A DNA stretch of 42,948 bases from an uncultured Pelagibacteraceae bacterium (GTDB lineage Bacteria; Pseudomonadota; Alphaproteobacteria; Pelagibacterales; Pelagibacteraceae), in the NCBI GenBank assembly GCA_902634325.1, contig CACPJP010000006.1, forward strand, positions 1-42,948, in the 5' to 3' direction. A program made the translations under genes and the position numbers. The notes beneath the pieces were generated by a model. That model made no database searches. It was not told the DNA's origin and worked only from the letters and a program-made list of their open reading frames with translations. Numbering within the stretch: the stretch's first letter is position 1; the number at the start of each line of letters is the position of its first letter. Shown in pieces: positions 8,874 to 16,910 of this stretch.

Positions 8874-9050
8874 ATGCAATATGATTTAGAGCCAGGTAAT
8901 TTTGTAGTAAACCCGTTGCAAAAAGAATGGGGGATTGGCCAGATACAATCAATAATCAAGAATAAAGCAACTATAAATTTTCAAAATGTTGGAAAACAAG
9001 TTGTTAACCTGGATAATATAAGTTTGGATAAGATTCCTAATGAACAGTAG
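8874..9050 (+). CDS. DUF3553 family microprotein
   Basis: The ATG at 8874 opens a 58-residue frame ending at TAG 9048-9050. It contains LEPGNFVVNPLQKEWGIGQI, then TINFQNVGKQVV and NISLDKI. This matches, from memory, the DUF3553 pattern of PG-x-V-x-(H/N)P-x-x-x-EWG-x-GQ(V/I)QS followed by a NF(E/Q)-x-(A/V)GK segment, a small beta-barrel-like family common in alphaproteobacteria; similar modules occur at the ends of some UvrD-type helicases. It overlaps cysQ by 11 bp, so the two are probably cotranslated. Function unknown; a nucleic-acid or RNA polymerase-associated role would be a guess. Confidence 0.85.
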   Translation: MQYDLEPGNFVVNPLQKEWGIGQIQSIIKNKATINFQNVGKQVVNLDNISLDKIPNEQ

Positions 9051-9819
9051 TGAATTAAAAAATATTGCTAAGGCCTTAATAGAAACCGTCCAGTTAGCAG
9101 GAAATAAATCTATCGACCTTTATAATGAAGGATTAAAAAAAATTATAAAACCTGATAATTCACCTGTGACCAATGGTGATTTAGAGGTTAATAAAATACT
9201 CACAAAAAAAATTAAGGAGTTAACACCTAATATTCCAATCGTCTCTGAAGAAACGGTTGATTTACAAAAGAAAAATTTCCTAAAAACTTTTTGGCTTATT
9301 GATCCAATCGATGGAACCAAGGAGTATATTGCGGGCCAGGATGAGTATACGGTTAATGCAGCACTAGTCATAAACTACATACCCACTGTTGGATTAGTAG
9401 GGGCCCCCAAAAAAAATAGATTATTTTATTCATACGGCAAAGATAATTCATATATGATTGAAAATAATAAAACGATCAAATTAAATTGTGAAAAAAAAAC
9501 CCCGAAAGGAAAAGTTGTTGCCGTAACAAATAGCTCCAAACCATCTTCTATAATAGTGGACATGTTGGACAAACATAAAGTAACTTCCTACACTCCGATG
9601 CATAGTTCTTATAAATTTTGTGTAATTGCTACAGGAGAATTTGATTTTTATGCAGCTAAGGAAAGAGCTTACGAATGGGATTATGCGGCAGGTCATGCTG
9701 TTGCGGAAAACGCTGGTGCTATAATTACAACTTTGGAAAATAAAACATTTAAATATGGTAAAGATGATTATAAAAACTTAAGTTTAATGATCAAGCGTAG
9801 TAAAATTCTAGATGCTTAA
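9040..9819 (+). CDS. cysQ: 3'(2'),5'-bisphosphate nucleotidase (inositol monophosphatase superfamily)
   Basis: Hydrolyses 3'-phosphoadenosine 5'-phosphate to AMP, removing an inhibitor made during sulfate activation. SAR11 generally lacks assimilatory sulfate reduction, so recycling of PAP from carrier-protein phosphopantetheinylation may be the main role (inference). Metal-binding motifs are SPVTNGDLEVN, the acidic ..SEET, WLIDPIDGTKEYI and the C-terminal AYEWDYAAGHAVAENAGA. At 259 aa it has the CysQ length. It overlaps DUF3553 upstream and the 44-residue ORF downstream. Another phosphatase of the superfamily is possible, but KEY after DGT is typical of CysQ. Confidence 0.9.
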   Translation: MNSSELKNIAKALIETVQLAGNKSIDLYNEGLKKIIKPDNSPVTNGDLEVNKILTKKIKELTPNIPIVSEETVDLQKKNFLKTFWLIDPIDGTKEYIAGQDEYTVNAALVINYIPTVGLVGAPKKNRLFYSYGKDNSYMIENNKTIKLNCEKKTPKGKVVAVTNSSKPSSIIVDMLDKHKVTSYTPMHSSYKFCVIATGEFDFYAAKERAYEWDYAAGHAVAENAGAIITTLENKTFKYGKDDYKNLSLMIKRSKILDA

Positions 9820-9946
9820 AACTATATCTATAATAGTGATATCCGTAACATTGTTTGGGCTTATTATTTTTATTGTTGTTAAAAATTCTATGAAAAAAAG
9901 AATTGAATACTATTTAAAATTAAACGAAAAAAAGAAAAAAAACTAA
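9812..9946 (+). CDS. 44-residue single-pass membrane peptide
   Basis: The ATG at 9812 overlaps the cysQ stop by 8 bp and the frame ends with TAA at 9944-9946. Residues 4-23 form one hydrophobic helix (ISIIVISVTLFGLIIFIVV), followed by a strongly basic tail ending EKKKKN. This resembles small inner-membrane peptides with the cytoplasmic end at the C-terminus (CcmD-like size, but no heme-export genes nearby). Coupling to cysQ and the lack of any other explanation for the 120-bp gap support coding. No family recognised. Confidence 0.6.
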   Translation: MLKTISIIVISVTLFGLIIFIVVKNSMKKRIEYYLKLNEKKKKN

Positions 9947-10503
9947 GTAAACTTAAGTAGCTGATTAAATTCTCTTTGAGTCATGGATAAAATTTTTTTT
10001 GAAATATCATAACTAAAACCAGATCTGGCTAAAATTCCCATATCTTTTTTGTAAAAAAGTTCTCTATTAGCTTCAGGACGCATAGGACCTATCCTTCTTT
10101 TTTTACAAATCTTCATCGCTGATACAAAATCAGGGTCTGATTTTTCACTTTTTATTTTTTCTAAACTTAACTTAATATTTTCTTGTCCAATTCCTTTGCT
10201 CTTTAATGAATAACTAATTTTGTTAAGAGAATATCCTCTTCGAAAAAGCATTCTAGCTTTAGAGTCAGAATAAAGACTATCATTTAAAAAATGGCTCTTT
10301 TCTAAGTTTGATACAATATTGTCAATTATTTCTGTTATCTCTTTTTTTGCTTTAAAACCTTGAAATTTTTTCAAATATTTTTTTAGCAAATAGGTTTTTG
10401 TTTGTTGTTTTGAAGGATTGTATTTTTCAATATATGAGTAGGCCAAATCTCTCAAATTAGTAGTTAAATCTTCGAATTCTTTTTTATTGGATATTGGATC
10501 CAT
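9943..10503 (-). CDS. recX: Regulatory protein RecX
   Basis: Small modulator that binds RecA filaments and inhibits RecA activity. The 186-residue all-helical sequence carries the three-helix repeat pattern: NLEKSHFLNDSLYSDSKARM, RRGYSLNKISYSLKSKGI and later KKDMGILARSGFSYDISKKIL, matching the RecX pattern of a helix with conserved Leu/Asn-Asp, an Arg-rich helix, and KGI. The ATG at 10503 (MDPISNKKEF) is preferred; an in-frame TTG at 10521 would leave only 6 bp before the divergent gene. A TACAAT -10-like box lies in that interval. Convergent 4-bp overlap with the small membrane peptide. RecA is not in this window. Confidence 0.88.
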   Translation of the reverse strand: MDPISNKKEFEDLTTNLRDLAYSYIEKYNPSKQQTKTYLLKKYLKKFQGFKAKKEITEIIDNIVSNLEKSHFLNDSLYSDSKARMLFRRGYSLNKISYSLKSKGIGQENIKLSLEKIKSEKSDPDFVSAMKICKKRRIGPMRPEANRELFYKKDMGILARSGFSYDISKKILSMTQREFNQLLKFT

Positions 10504-10527
10504 TGCTTTTATATTGTACAAGTTTTT

Positions 10528-10998
10528 ATGATCGACAATCTTCTATCATTTTTAACTTACGAGAATATTTATTATATAGCAAATATAGGTGTCATTCCTT
10601 GTTGGCTATTACTAATTGTCTCTCCTAATCACACAATGACAAAATTTTTTGTTAAATCAGTAATAATTCCTGCACTATTATCCACAGCCTATATTTTTAT
10701 AGTGTACCAGATATATTTAACTGAAAACATTCTTGAGATTTTTAATCTGTATATAAGCTTAGATGAAGTTTACACTCTTTTTTCAAATGAAGGATTTCTT
10801 TTAGTTTTTTGGTTACATTTTTTATCTATAAATTTATTCGTAGGAAATTGGATTGCAAGTGACGCAAAAACATACTCTGTGTCAAAATTCCTTGTTATTT
10901 TATCGCTAATAGCAACTTATTTTGCCGGTCCTGTTGGCCTTGTTTTTTATTGGCTAGTAAGAATTTTATATTCAAAAAAAATTAATTATTATGACTAA
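10528..10998 (+). CDS. ABA4-like membrane protein (DUF4281)
   Basis: A 156-residue, four-helix membrane protein. The family pattern is visible: NIGVIPCWLLLIVSPNH at the N-terminus, then FWLHFLSINLFVGNWIASDA and FAGPVGLVFYWLVR. In plants ABA4 is needed for neoxanthin synthesis; the bacterial members are of unknown function. In this setting a link to carotenoid or retinal metabolism is possible but not shown by its neighbours (recX divergent, HCCA-isomerase-like gene overlapping its 3' end by 8 bp). Confidence 0.85.
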   Translation: MIDNLLSFLTYENIYYIANIGVIPCWLLLIVSPNHTMTKFFVKSVIIPALLSTAYIFIVYQIYLTENILEIFNLYISLDEVYTLFSNEGFLLVFWLHFLSINLFVGNWIASDAKTYSVSKFLVILSLIATYFAGPVGLVFYWLVRILYSKKINYYD

Positions 10999-11578
10999 AT
11001 CCATTGATTTTTATTTCGATTTTTCTAGTCCATACGCCTACATTGCTTACAAAGAAATAAAAAGATTAGAAAAAAAAAATTCATTAAAAATTAAATATAT
11101 GCCAGTCTTTTTAGGTGGGTTGCACAATTCAGCCGGGATAACACCTGCTGCCTTTATATCTCTTAAATCAAAATACATGATTGAAGATACCAAGTTAGTA
11201 TCTCAAAAAAAAAATATTAAATTTATTTTTAATTCATATTTTCCTATAAAAACTGTAAACTTTATGCGTGGCTTTATCATAGCTGAAAAAGATAATTTTG
11301 ACAAAATTTACATAGAAAAAATTTTTAAATCAATTTGGGAAGATGGATTAAACATGAATGATGATATAGTAATAGAAAAGGTACTTAAAAATATGGATTT
11401 AAATCCAGAAATATTTTTATCAAAAGCTACTAATGAAAATATAAAAAATAAGTTAAGAAAATTAACTGAAGATGCATTAAAAAAAGGAATATTTGGAGCG
11501 CCTACTTTTGTAGTAAATAAAAAAATTTTTTGGGGACAAGATAGACTGACGTATGCCATGGAAGAGGCAAAAAAATAA
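10991..11578 (+). CDS. DsbA-family / 2-hydroxychromene-2-carboxylate isomerase-like protein
   Basis: Thioredoxin-fold protein with a helical insert, related to GST-kappa and HCCA isomerase. The N-terminus IDFYFDFSSPYAYIA carries the Ser that replaces the DsbA cysteines and contacts glutathione in characterised members. KTVNFMRGF and the C-terminal KGIFGAPTFVVNKKIFWGQD are also typical. At 195 aa the length is standard. No aromatic-degradation genes are nearby, so the naphthalene-pathway isomerase name should not be taken literally; a glutathione-linked isomerase or transferase is more cautious. It overlaps the ABA4-like gene by 8 bp. Confidence 0.88.
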   Translation: MTKSIDFYFDFSSPYAYIAYKEIKRLEKKNSLKIKYMPVFLGGLHNSAGITPAAFISLKSKYMIEDTKLVSQKKNIKFIFNSYFPIKTVNFMRGFIIAEKDNFDKIYIEKIFKSIWEDGLNMNDDIVIEKVLKNMDLNPEIFLSKATNENIKNKLRKLTEDALKKGIFGAPTFVVNKKIFWGQDRLTYAMEEAKK

Positions 11579-11580
11579 AA

Positions 11581-12609
11581 ATGAAAGAAATTAAATCAAA
11601 TAAAAAAAATCCATTAACAAAGATTTTTATTAAGTTTTGTAGAATCTTTGGTTTTGAAATTATTGATCAAAGTAATTTTACGATACCAACTTCTGACAAA
11701 CTTATAAATGAAAGCATAAGTGTCCCAGGAAAAAGCTCTATCAATCTACCACTTGGTAAAGTTGAAATTACAAGGCCTGTTAAATCATTAGATATAATTT
11801 TAAGAACATGCATGTCTGTAAACATGCTTACCCAGTCAAAGAAAAGAATATTTGAAAAAAGTAAAGAGGAGTACACCAAACGAACTCTCATATCTATAAT
11901 TAGGAGTTTAAATGATGCTAAAAAGTTGTTTCAAAATATAAGATATAAAATTTACATTATTGATCATAACTCAAAAAAAAATCAAATTGAAAGCATGAGA
12001 AATATTCTAAAAAAATCAAATATTGATTTTAAAATAATGAGTTTGGAATTAAATAAATACTCAAATCAAATTAAAAAAATAAATGAAGAAAATAAAGAAG
12101 TAACTGAAAACCAAAAATCAAATATGTCAAATATACATCAATCTCTTTTCGTCTCTAAGGAAAATAGTGAAGACTTAATCTACTTTGTTGAAGACGATTA
12201 TATTCATGAAAAAAATAGTTTAACAGAAATTTTGTACACTTACGAAAGAATAGCTTCGCTTACAAAAAAAGATTTAATTATTTGTCCTACAGATTACCCT
12301 TATTTATATACCCAAACAGAAAATACTAAAATTTTTTTAGGTGAAAGCAGACACTGGAGACAAATAGACCAAACTTTATGTACATTCCTCATGAGCAAAA
12401 AAATGGTTGAAAAATATTGGAATGAACTTACTGGAATGTGCAAACTTGAACACTATCCTTTTGAAAAACCTCTGCATAATATTTACAAAAAAGAATTATG
12501 CATATCTCCTGTTCCTTCACTAGCAGCACATTTTACAAACATTAATTCAATTTACGGACTGTCCCCTAATATTGATTGGAAAAAGCTTTGGGACGAAAAT
12601 GAAAATTAA
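11581..12609 (+). CDS. Conserved hypothetical, possible glycosyltransferase-A-fold protein
   Basis: 342 aa, no membrane helix or signal peptide. The middle region has LDIILRTCMSVNM, then a long Lys/Asn-rich helical stretch, then DLIYFVEDDYIHEKNSLTEIL, which resembles the DxD-type metal/sugar-nucleotide motif of family A glycosyltransferases (EDD preceded by a hydrophobic strand). IICPTDYPYLY and GESRHWRQIDQTLCTF follow. The fold assignment is inference from this motif and the strand pattern. It lies 2 bp after the HCCA-like gene and overlaps bcp by 11 bp. Another nucleotide-sugar-binding role, or none, is possible. Confidence 0.6.
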   Translation: MKEIKSNKKNPLTKIFIKFCRIFGFEIIDQSNFTIPTSDKLINESISVPGKSSINLPLGKVEITRPVKSLDIILRTCMSVNMLTQSKKRIFEKSKEEYTKRTLISIIRSLNDAKKLFQNIRYKIYIIDHNSKKNQIESMRNILKKSNIDFKIMSLELNKYSNQIKKINEENKEVTENQKSNMSNIHQSLFVSKENSEDLIYFVEDDYIHEKNSLTEILYTYERIASLTKKDLIICPTDYPYLYTQTENTKIFLGESRHWRQIDQTLCTFLMSKKMVEKYWNELTGMCKLEHYPFEKPLHNIYKKELCISPVPSLAAHFTNINSIYGLSPNIDWKKLWDENEN

Positions 12610-13060
12610 ACTAAATAAAAAAGCTCCAAGTTTTAAGCTGAGTTCAACATCATCAAAAATCTTTGACTTTTCACAGTTTAAAAGTGGCTTGGTAATTTAT
12701 TTCTATCCTAAAGACGATACCCCTGGATGTACTTTAGAAACCAAGGACTTTTCTAGACTTTACCAAAAATTTAAAAAACTAAAATATGAAGTTGTTGGTA
12801 TTTCTAAGGATAATATAAAAAGTCACTTAAATTTTAAAAAAAAATACAAAGTACCTTTCCAGCTTTTGTCGGATGATAAAATTCAAGTTCAAAGAAAATA
12901 CGGGGTTTGGGGTATGAAATCTTTTATGGGAAACAAATTTATGGGAACAATAAGATCAACATTTGTAATTAATAAAGGAAAAACTTTAAAATTTTGGAAA
13001 AAGGTTAGAGTAAAAGGGCATGCTCAAGAAGTTCTTGGTTTTATAAAATCTTTAAAATAA
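12599..13060 (+). CDS. bcp: Peroxiredoxin, Bcp/PrxQ type, 1-Cys
   Basis: Thiol peroxidase that reduces hydrogen peroxide and organic hydroperoxides. The start MKIKLNKKAPSFKL is chosen by family length (153 aa); an upstream in-frame start at 12572 lies inside the previous gene. The peroxidatic site is DDTPGCTLE with Cys44. The resolving Cys normally found five residues later in Bcp (TPGCTxxAC) is Lys here, and the protein has no other cysteine, so it must use an external thiol. GMKSFMGNKFMGTIRSTFVI is typical of the family. Its stop is followed within a few bases by a hairpin terminator. Confidence 0.95.
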   Translation: MKIKLNKKAPSFKLSSTSSKIFDFSQFKSGLVIYFYPKDDTPGCTLETKDFSRLYQKFKKLKYEVVGISKDNIKSHLNFKKKYKVPFQLLSDDKIQVQRKYGVWGMKSFMGNKFMGTIRSTFVINKGKTLKFWKKVRVKGHAQEVLGFIKSLK

Positions 13061-13063
13061 AAA

Positions 13064-13081
13064 GGCCCGATTTCTCGGGCC
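13064..13081. terminator. Bidirectional terminator between bcp and amtB
   Basis: A perfect 7-bp GC-rich inverted repeat (GGCCCGA / TCGGGCC, loop TTTC) lies between convergent bcp and amtB. On the minus strand it is followed by TTTTTATTTT, a good U tract, so it terminates amtB best; on the plus strand only a short TTCATATT follows. Confidence 0.85.
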
Positions 13082-13114
13082 TTCATATTATCAAACTTAA
13101 GGGAAGGTAATTTT

Positions 13115-14407
13115 CTAATCTCTAATTGAGTAAGCCACTACCCCAACTTCTGCTTTATCAGTTCCAAGTCTTTCAGCTTCTTTACTAATTCTAAGACCAA
13201 TAGTTGATTTCAAAATGCTAAATGTTGCATAAGAAAGCACGAAACTAAATGTGACAACAGAAATTACACCAACAAACTGTGTGCCGAAAGATGTATCACT
13301 ATTACTTAATGGCACAACTAAAGTTCCAAAAATTCCAGCAAACATATGTACCGGTATTGCTCCAACCACATCATCAAGTCCGAAATTTTCTAGCATCTTT
13401 GTTCCGAAGTACATAATGATTGCACCAACTGCTCCAATAAACATTGCAAACATTGGGCTAGGAGTTAATGGTTCTGCAGTAATAGCAACCAAACCAGCTA
13501 AAGCTCCGTTTAACATCATTATGATATCAGTCTTACCACCCAATAAACGAGTTATTGCAGCACCTGCCACGGTTCCGGCAGCACCTGCGAGATGTGTGTT
13601 TACGGCAATCTTAGTAATTGCAGTTACATCGTCGAATGTTCCCATTGCAAGTTGGCTAAATCCATTAAATCCAAACCAGCCGAACCAAAGTAAAAATGTT
13701 CCAAGTGTTGTTAGAGGAATACTTGATGCAGCAAAAGGCACCATAATTCTTTTGCCGCCTCTAGAAGTGAATCTTCCAATCCTAGCACCTAAAACCATAA
13801 CGCCAGCTAATGCACCAGCACCTCCACATGCGTGCACTAAAGTTGATCCAGCAAAATCAGAGAAGCCAGCTGTGCTTAACCAGCCGCCTCCCCATTGCCA
13901 TCCCATAGATATTGGATAAATAATTCCTGACATTACAACTGCAAATGCAAAGAAAGGCCAAATTTTTATTCTTTCAGCTACAGCTCCAGATACAATTGAG
14001 ACTGTTGCACAAACAAACATTGTCTGAAAGAACCAATCTGAACTATCTGAATATCCTGTTCCTATTTCTGAACTTTCGCTCCATATTGAAAATGATCCTA
14101 CAAAACCACCTTCTGAGATACCGTAGGCCAAGTTATAACCAAACAAAAAGAAAATTATTGAGGCTATCGCAAATTTTCCAATATTTTTAGCTGCAATTGT
14201 TGATACGCTTTTTGTAGTAACTAAGCCACTTTCTAGCATACAAAATCCTGCAGCCATAAAAGCCACCAGAACTCCACCAATATAAAAAGCTAAAGAGTTA
14301 AAAATGTATTGTCCCTCTTCAGACATTGTTGTTTCAGCAAAACTAACTTCCGTAAGAAGAAAAAAACCAGTAACTCCAACCAATAATTTTATTAAATATT
14401 TTTTCAT
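13115..14407 (-). CDS. amtB: Ammonium transporter AmtB
   Basis: Trimeric inner-membrane ammonium channel. At 430 aa it has an N-terminal signal-like segment (1-24, ending FAE) and 11 predicted helices. Signatures include FYIGGVLVAFMAAGFCMLE, DWFFQTMFVCATVSIVSGAV, DFAGSTLVHACGGAGALAG (first pore His of the pair) and VGAIPVHMFAGIFGTL (second pore His). No glnK partner is adjacent. A true Shine-Dalgarno (GGAGG) sits 4 nt from the ATG, rare among genes in this window and consistent with high expression. Confidence 0.97.
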   Translation of the reverse strand: MKKYLIKLLVGVTGFFLLTEVSFAETTMSEEGQYIFNSLAFYIGGVLVAFMAAGFCMLESGLVTTKSVSTIAAKNIGKFAIASIIFFLFGYNLAYGISEGGFVGSFSIWSESSEIGTGYSDSSDWFFQTMFVCATVSIVSGAVAERIKIWPFFAFAVVMSGIIYPISMGWQWGGGWLSTAGFSDFAGSTLVHACGGAGALAGVMVLGARIGRFTSRGGKRIMVPFAASSIPLTTLGTFLLWFGWFGFNGFSQLAMGTFDDVTAITKIAVNTHLAGAAGTVAGAAITRLLGGKTDIIMMLNGALAGLVAITAEPLTPSPMFAMFIGAVGAIIMYFGTKMLENFGLDDVVGAIPVHMFAGIFGTLVVPLSNSDTSFGTQFVGVISVVTFSFVLSYATFSILKSTIGLRISKEAERLGTDKAEVGVVAYSIRD

Positions 14408-14411
14408 AAAG

Positions 14412-14416
14412 CCTCC
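14412..14416 (-). promoter_or_regulatory. Strong ribosome-binding site of amtB
   Basis: GGAGG on the minus strand, 4 nt upstream of the ATG. Most genes here have no recognisable Shine-Dalgarno, so this confirms the start. Confidence 0.75.
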
Positions 14417-14512
14417 ATCTCAAATTTCTTATATTTGGAGTTAAAAGTGGTTAGAATTGCTTTGTAAGAAACTTAGTTATGAGCTTTTTTCAGATGTGAT
14501 ATTATGGCCTTA

Positions 14513-14549
14513 AAACAACCCTTAAAACTCAATGTTTTAAGGGTTGTTT
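14513..14549 (-). terminator. Terminator downstream of the HU gene
   Basis: A 16-bp perfect inverted repeat (left arm 14513-14528, 5-nt loop, right arm 14534-14549) follows the HU stop codon closely. The arms begin AAACAACCC and end GGGTTGTTT, so the T-rich 3' side forms the terminator tail in either direction. It can separate HU from amtB transcription. Confidence 0.8.
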
Positions 14550-14556
14550 GAATCAA

Positions 14557-14832
14557 TTATCTGTTAAACATATCCTTCAAACCTTTGGCTGGAAGAAATT
14601 TAACCTTCTGAGAAGCAGCGATTTGAATCTGTTCTCCAGTACGAGGATTTCGGCCTATTCTTGCCTTTCTCTTGGCTACCTTATAAGTACCAAAACCTGC
14701 GATTTTCACAGCTTCGTCGTTTTTAAGACAATCCAGGATAATCCCAGTAATAGTATCAAACATTCTTTCCGCATCAGCCTTACTTTGGCTCATAGAGGAA
14801 GCGATTTTATTTACTAGTTGTTTTTTGTTCAT
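14557..14832 (-). CDS. hupB: HU family DNA-binding protein
   Basis: Histone-like dimeric DNA-bending protein of the nucleoid. At 91 aa it has MNKKQLVNKIASSMSQSKAD, the core VKIAGFGTYKVAKRKAR and GRNPRTGEQIQIAASQKVKF, whose RNPRTG arm inserts in the minor groove. AAGGGGC lies about 8 nt before the ATG as a weak ribosome-binding site. It is a single gene with its own terminator. The upstream 148 bp is very A+T-rich and presumably carries its promoter; I see no ORF there. Confidence 0.97.
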   Translation of the reverse strand: MNKKQLVNKIASSMSQSKADAERMFDTITGIILDCLKNDEAVKIAGFGTYKVAKRKARIGRNPRTGEQIQIAASQKVKFLPAKGLKDMFNR

Positions 14833-14980
14833 TTTAGCCCCTTTTTTATTGGTTTTTCCAATTTGTATAAAAACTAAGCAAAATCAACGAAAATATAGTT
14901 GTTTTTATATATATTAACACAATATAGAGTATATATAAAAAAACATTGATTTTACTAGCTTTTTTGAGATATCAGGGCTT

Positions 14981-16090
14981 TTATTGGAATAAACCCCAGT
15001 CCTTTAAATCGTTAAAAGTTGTAAAAATCATCAAGGATAATAGTAAAAATAGACCGATTCGAAAGAAACCTTCTTGAGTAGCTTGCTTTAAAGGTCTGCC
15101 TAAAATTTTTTCAAATAGATAAAACATTAAATGACCACCATCTAATAGAGGTATGGGAAATAAATTAATGAGACCAAGGCTGATTGAAATGTAGGCTATA
15201 GTGCTAAGAAAAGCTAAGATTCCAAATTCCATCACCTGTCCTGAAATTTTAGCAATTTTTATTGGTCCTCCCAACTGAGATGTGTCGCCTTTTCCTTGAA
15301 ACAAGGATCCAATAAATTGTATTGTTGTTTTGCACACAAACCAGACTTCTTTGACTGAATAGTATAGTGCTTTAGCGGGACCTAATTTCTCTCTATTAAA
15401 TTCATCACTTACTGGACCAATCTTAATGCCAATTATTTTCTTTTTTATAGAATTTCCAAAAGCATCTTTCGATTCAATAACATTTGGTTCTGCTACAAGT
15501 GTAATTTCCTTTTGATTTCTTAAAACTTTAATACTTATTTTGTCTGCAGAGGTAGTATTTATAAACATAGGTACTTCCAAAATACTTTCAATTTTGTTGT
15601 TATTAATACCAATGATTATATCATTTTTTTTAAGGCCTGCTTTTTCTGCTGGACTTTCTGTTATTACTTCCTCTATTTTTGTTGGGGTAAAATCTTTTCC
15701 AACAAACATATAAATACATGAAAAGATAACTATAGCTAATAAAAAATTGGCTAGTGGACCCCCTGCAACAATTAAAGCGCGTTGATAAAGTGGTTTCACG
15801 ACAAATAATTTTTTTTGATCAGTTTTGTTGTATTTTTTTAAAATTTCTTCTTGTTCGGCTTGGCTGAATACATTTCTGTCTCCAAAAAACTTAACATAGC
15901 CTCCAAGAGGAATGAGACAAAATTTCCATCTGGTTCCGTTATTGTCGTTAAATCCAAAAATTTCTTTTCCAAACCCAATGGAAAAGTCAGTTACAGCAAC
16001 GCCATACCTTCTGGCAAAATAATAGTGTCCATATTCGTGAATAAATACAACAATAGTTATTAGTATAATGAAAGGAATAATATAGTTCAT
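14981..16090 (-). CDS. rseP: RIP-type zinc metalloprotease RseP (site-2 protease)
   Basis: Intramembrane metalloprotease that cleaves anti-sigma factors or remnant signal peptides. The ATG at 16090 (MNYIIPFIIL) is preferred over an in-frame TTG at 16099; this gives 369 aa. The first helix carries the zinc-binding HEYGHY (HExxH). VAGGPLANFLLAIV, a single PDZ domain (about 115-190, with SPAEKAGLKKNDIIIGIN) and the LFPIPLLDGGH third-ligand motif follow. E. coli RseP has two PDZ domains; one is common in alphaproteobacteria. The start overlaps the upstream rhomboid gene, so two intramembrane proteases are cotranscribed. Confidence 0.95.
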   Translation of the reverse strand: MNYIIPFIILITIVVFIHEYGHYYFARRYGVAVTDFSIGFGKEIFGFNDNNGTRWKFCLIPLGGYVKFFGDRNVFSQAEQEEILKKYNKTDQKKLFVVKPLYQRALIVAGGPLANFLLAIVIFSCIYMFVGKDFTPTKIEEVITESPAEKAGLKKNDIIIGINNNKIESILEVPMFINTTSADKISIKVLRNQKEITLVAEPNVIESKDAFGNSIKKKIIGIKIGPVSDEFNREKLGPAKALYYSVKEVWFVCKTTIQFIGSLFQGKGDTSQLGGPIKIAKISGQVMEFGILAFLSTIAYISISLGLINLFPIPLLDGGHLMFYLFEKILGRPLKQATQEGFFRIGLFLLLSLMIFTTFNDLKDWGLFQ

Positions 16091-16812
16091 TGTTCCCAAG
16101 GGCCTTTATTTATTTTTTTTGCTTTACGTTTATAAACTTTTTTCTTAGTTTTTCTATTAAAAAATAATATCAAAACTAGACCCGTAATAAAACCGCCTAT
16201 GTGTGCAGCATATGCCACGCCTCCACCAGAAGAAGAGGATAAAAAAGAATTTATAAACTGTAAAATAAACCAAAATCCTAAAACATAGAGTGCTCTTATT
16301 TTTATTAATTGGCTAAAAAAACCAAATGGAATTAAAACTAAAACTCTAGCATTTGGATAATTGATTAAATACGCTCCTAATACCCCTCCAATTGCGCCGC
16401 TAGCACCAATCATTGGAATTTGAGAGTTAACATCCATAAACACCTGAGACATTGCTGCACCTACGCCAGAAACAAAATAAAAAATTACAAAATTTAAAGT
16501 ACCTAAATCGTCTTCTATATTGTCTGCAAAAATCCATAGATATAACATGTTCCCTATAAGATGCATCCAGCCTCCATGCATAAACATTGAAGTAAAAATA
16601 GTTCCTACGGGAGAAATTTTAAAAAGATCATTTGGTAATTGATCAATGCCCATTAAAACTGACGGTATTAAACCATAAGAGTAGGTAAAATCACGAAGCT
16701 CTTCTTGGCTCAAGCCCAGCTGAGCTAAAAATATAACAACGCAAAAACCTATAATACTATAACTTACAATTGGTTTTGAATTTGTTGGATTATCATCTTT
16801 TAGAGGTATCAT
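16087..16812 (-). CDS. Rhomboid family intramembrane serine protease
   Basis: Six-helix serine protease that cleaves transmembrane substrates. At 241 aa, TNSKPIVSYSIIGFCVVIFL starts the first helix. GWMHLIGNMLYLWIFADNIED is the conserved loop and helix 2 with the His-x-x-x-Asn, PMIGASGAIGGVLGAYL holds the catalytic Ser (GxSG), and VAYAAHIGGFITGLVL holds the catalytic His. The basic tail ends at the overlap with rseP. It diverges from the bactofilin gene across about 98 bp. Confidence 0.94.
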   Translation of the reverse strand: MIPLKDDNPTNSKPIVSYSIIGFCVVIFLAQLGLSQEELRDFTYSYGLIPSVLMGIDQLPNDLFKISPVGTIFTSMFMHGGWMHLIGNMLYLWIFADNIEDDLGTLNFVIFYFVSGVGAAMSQVFMDVNSQIPMIGASGAIGGVLGAYLINYPNARVLVLIPFGFFSQLIKIRALYVLGFWFILQFINSFLSSSSGGGVAYAAHIGGFITGLVLILFFNRKTKKKVYKRKAKKINKGPWEQ

Positions 16813-16910
16813 TTGGTTTCTTACTGATAGTATTTTTTCGCCATATTTCCTACATTTTTTAGTATTTTAAATGTTTGATTTTATCAACTTATAATTGTAG
16901 AATTATCGTA

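Noticed and set aside
13251-13919. 222-codon open frame on the plus strand
   Set aside because: It is antisense to amtB, whose protein is certain; its Pro/Thr/Ala-rich translation is the usual shadow of a membrane-protein gene.
14548-14817. 89-codon plus-strand frame over HU
   Set aside because: Antisense shadow of the HU gene and its terminator.
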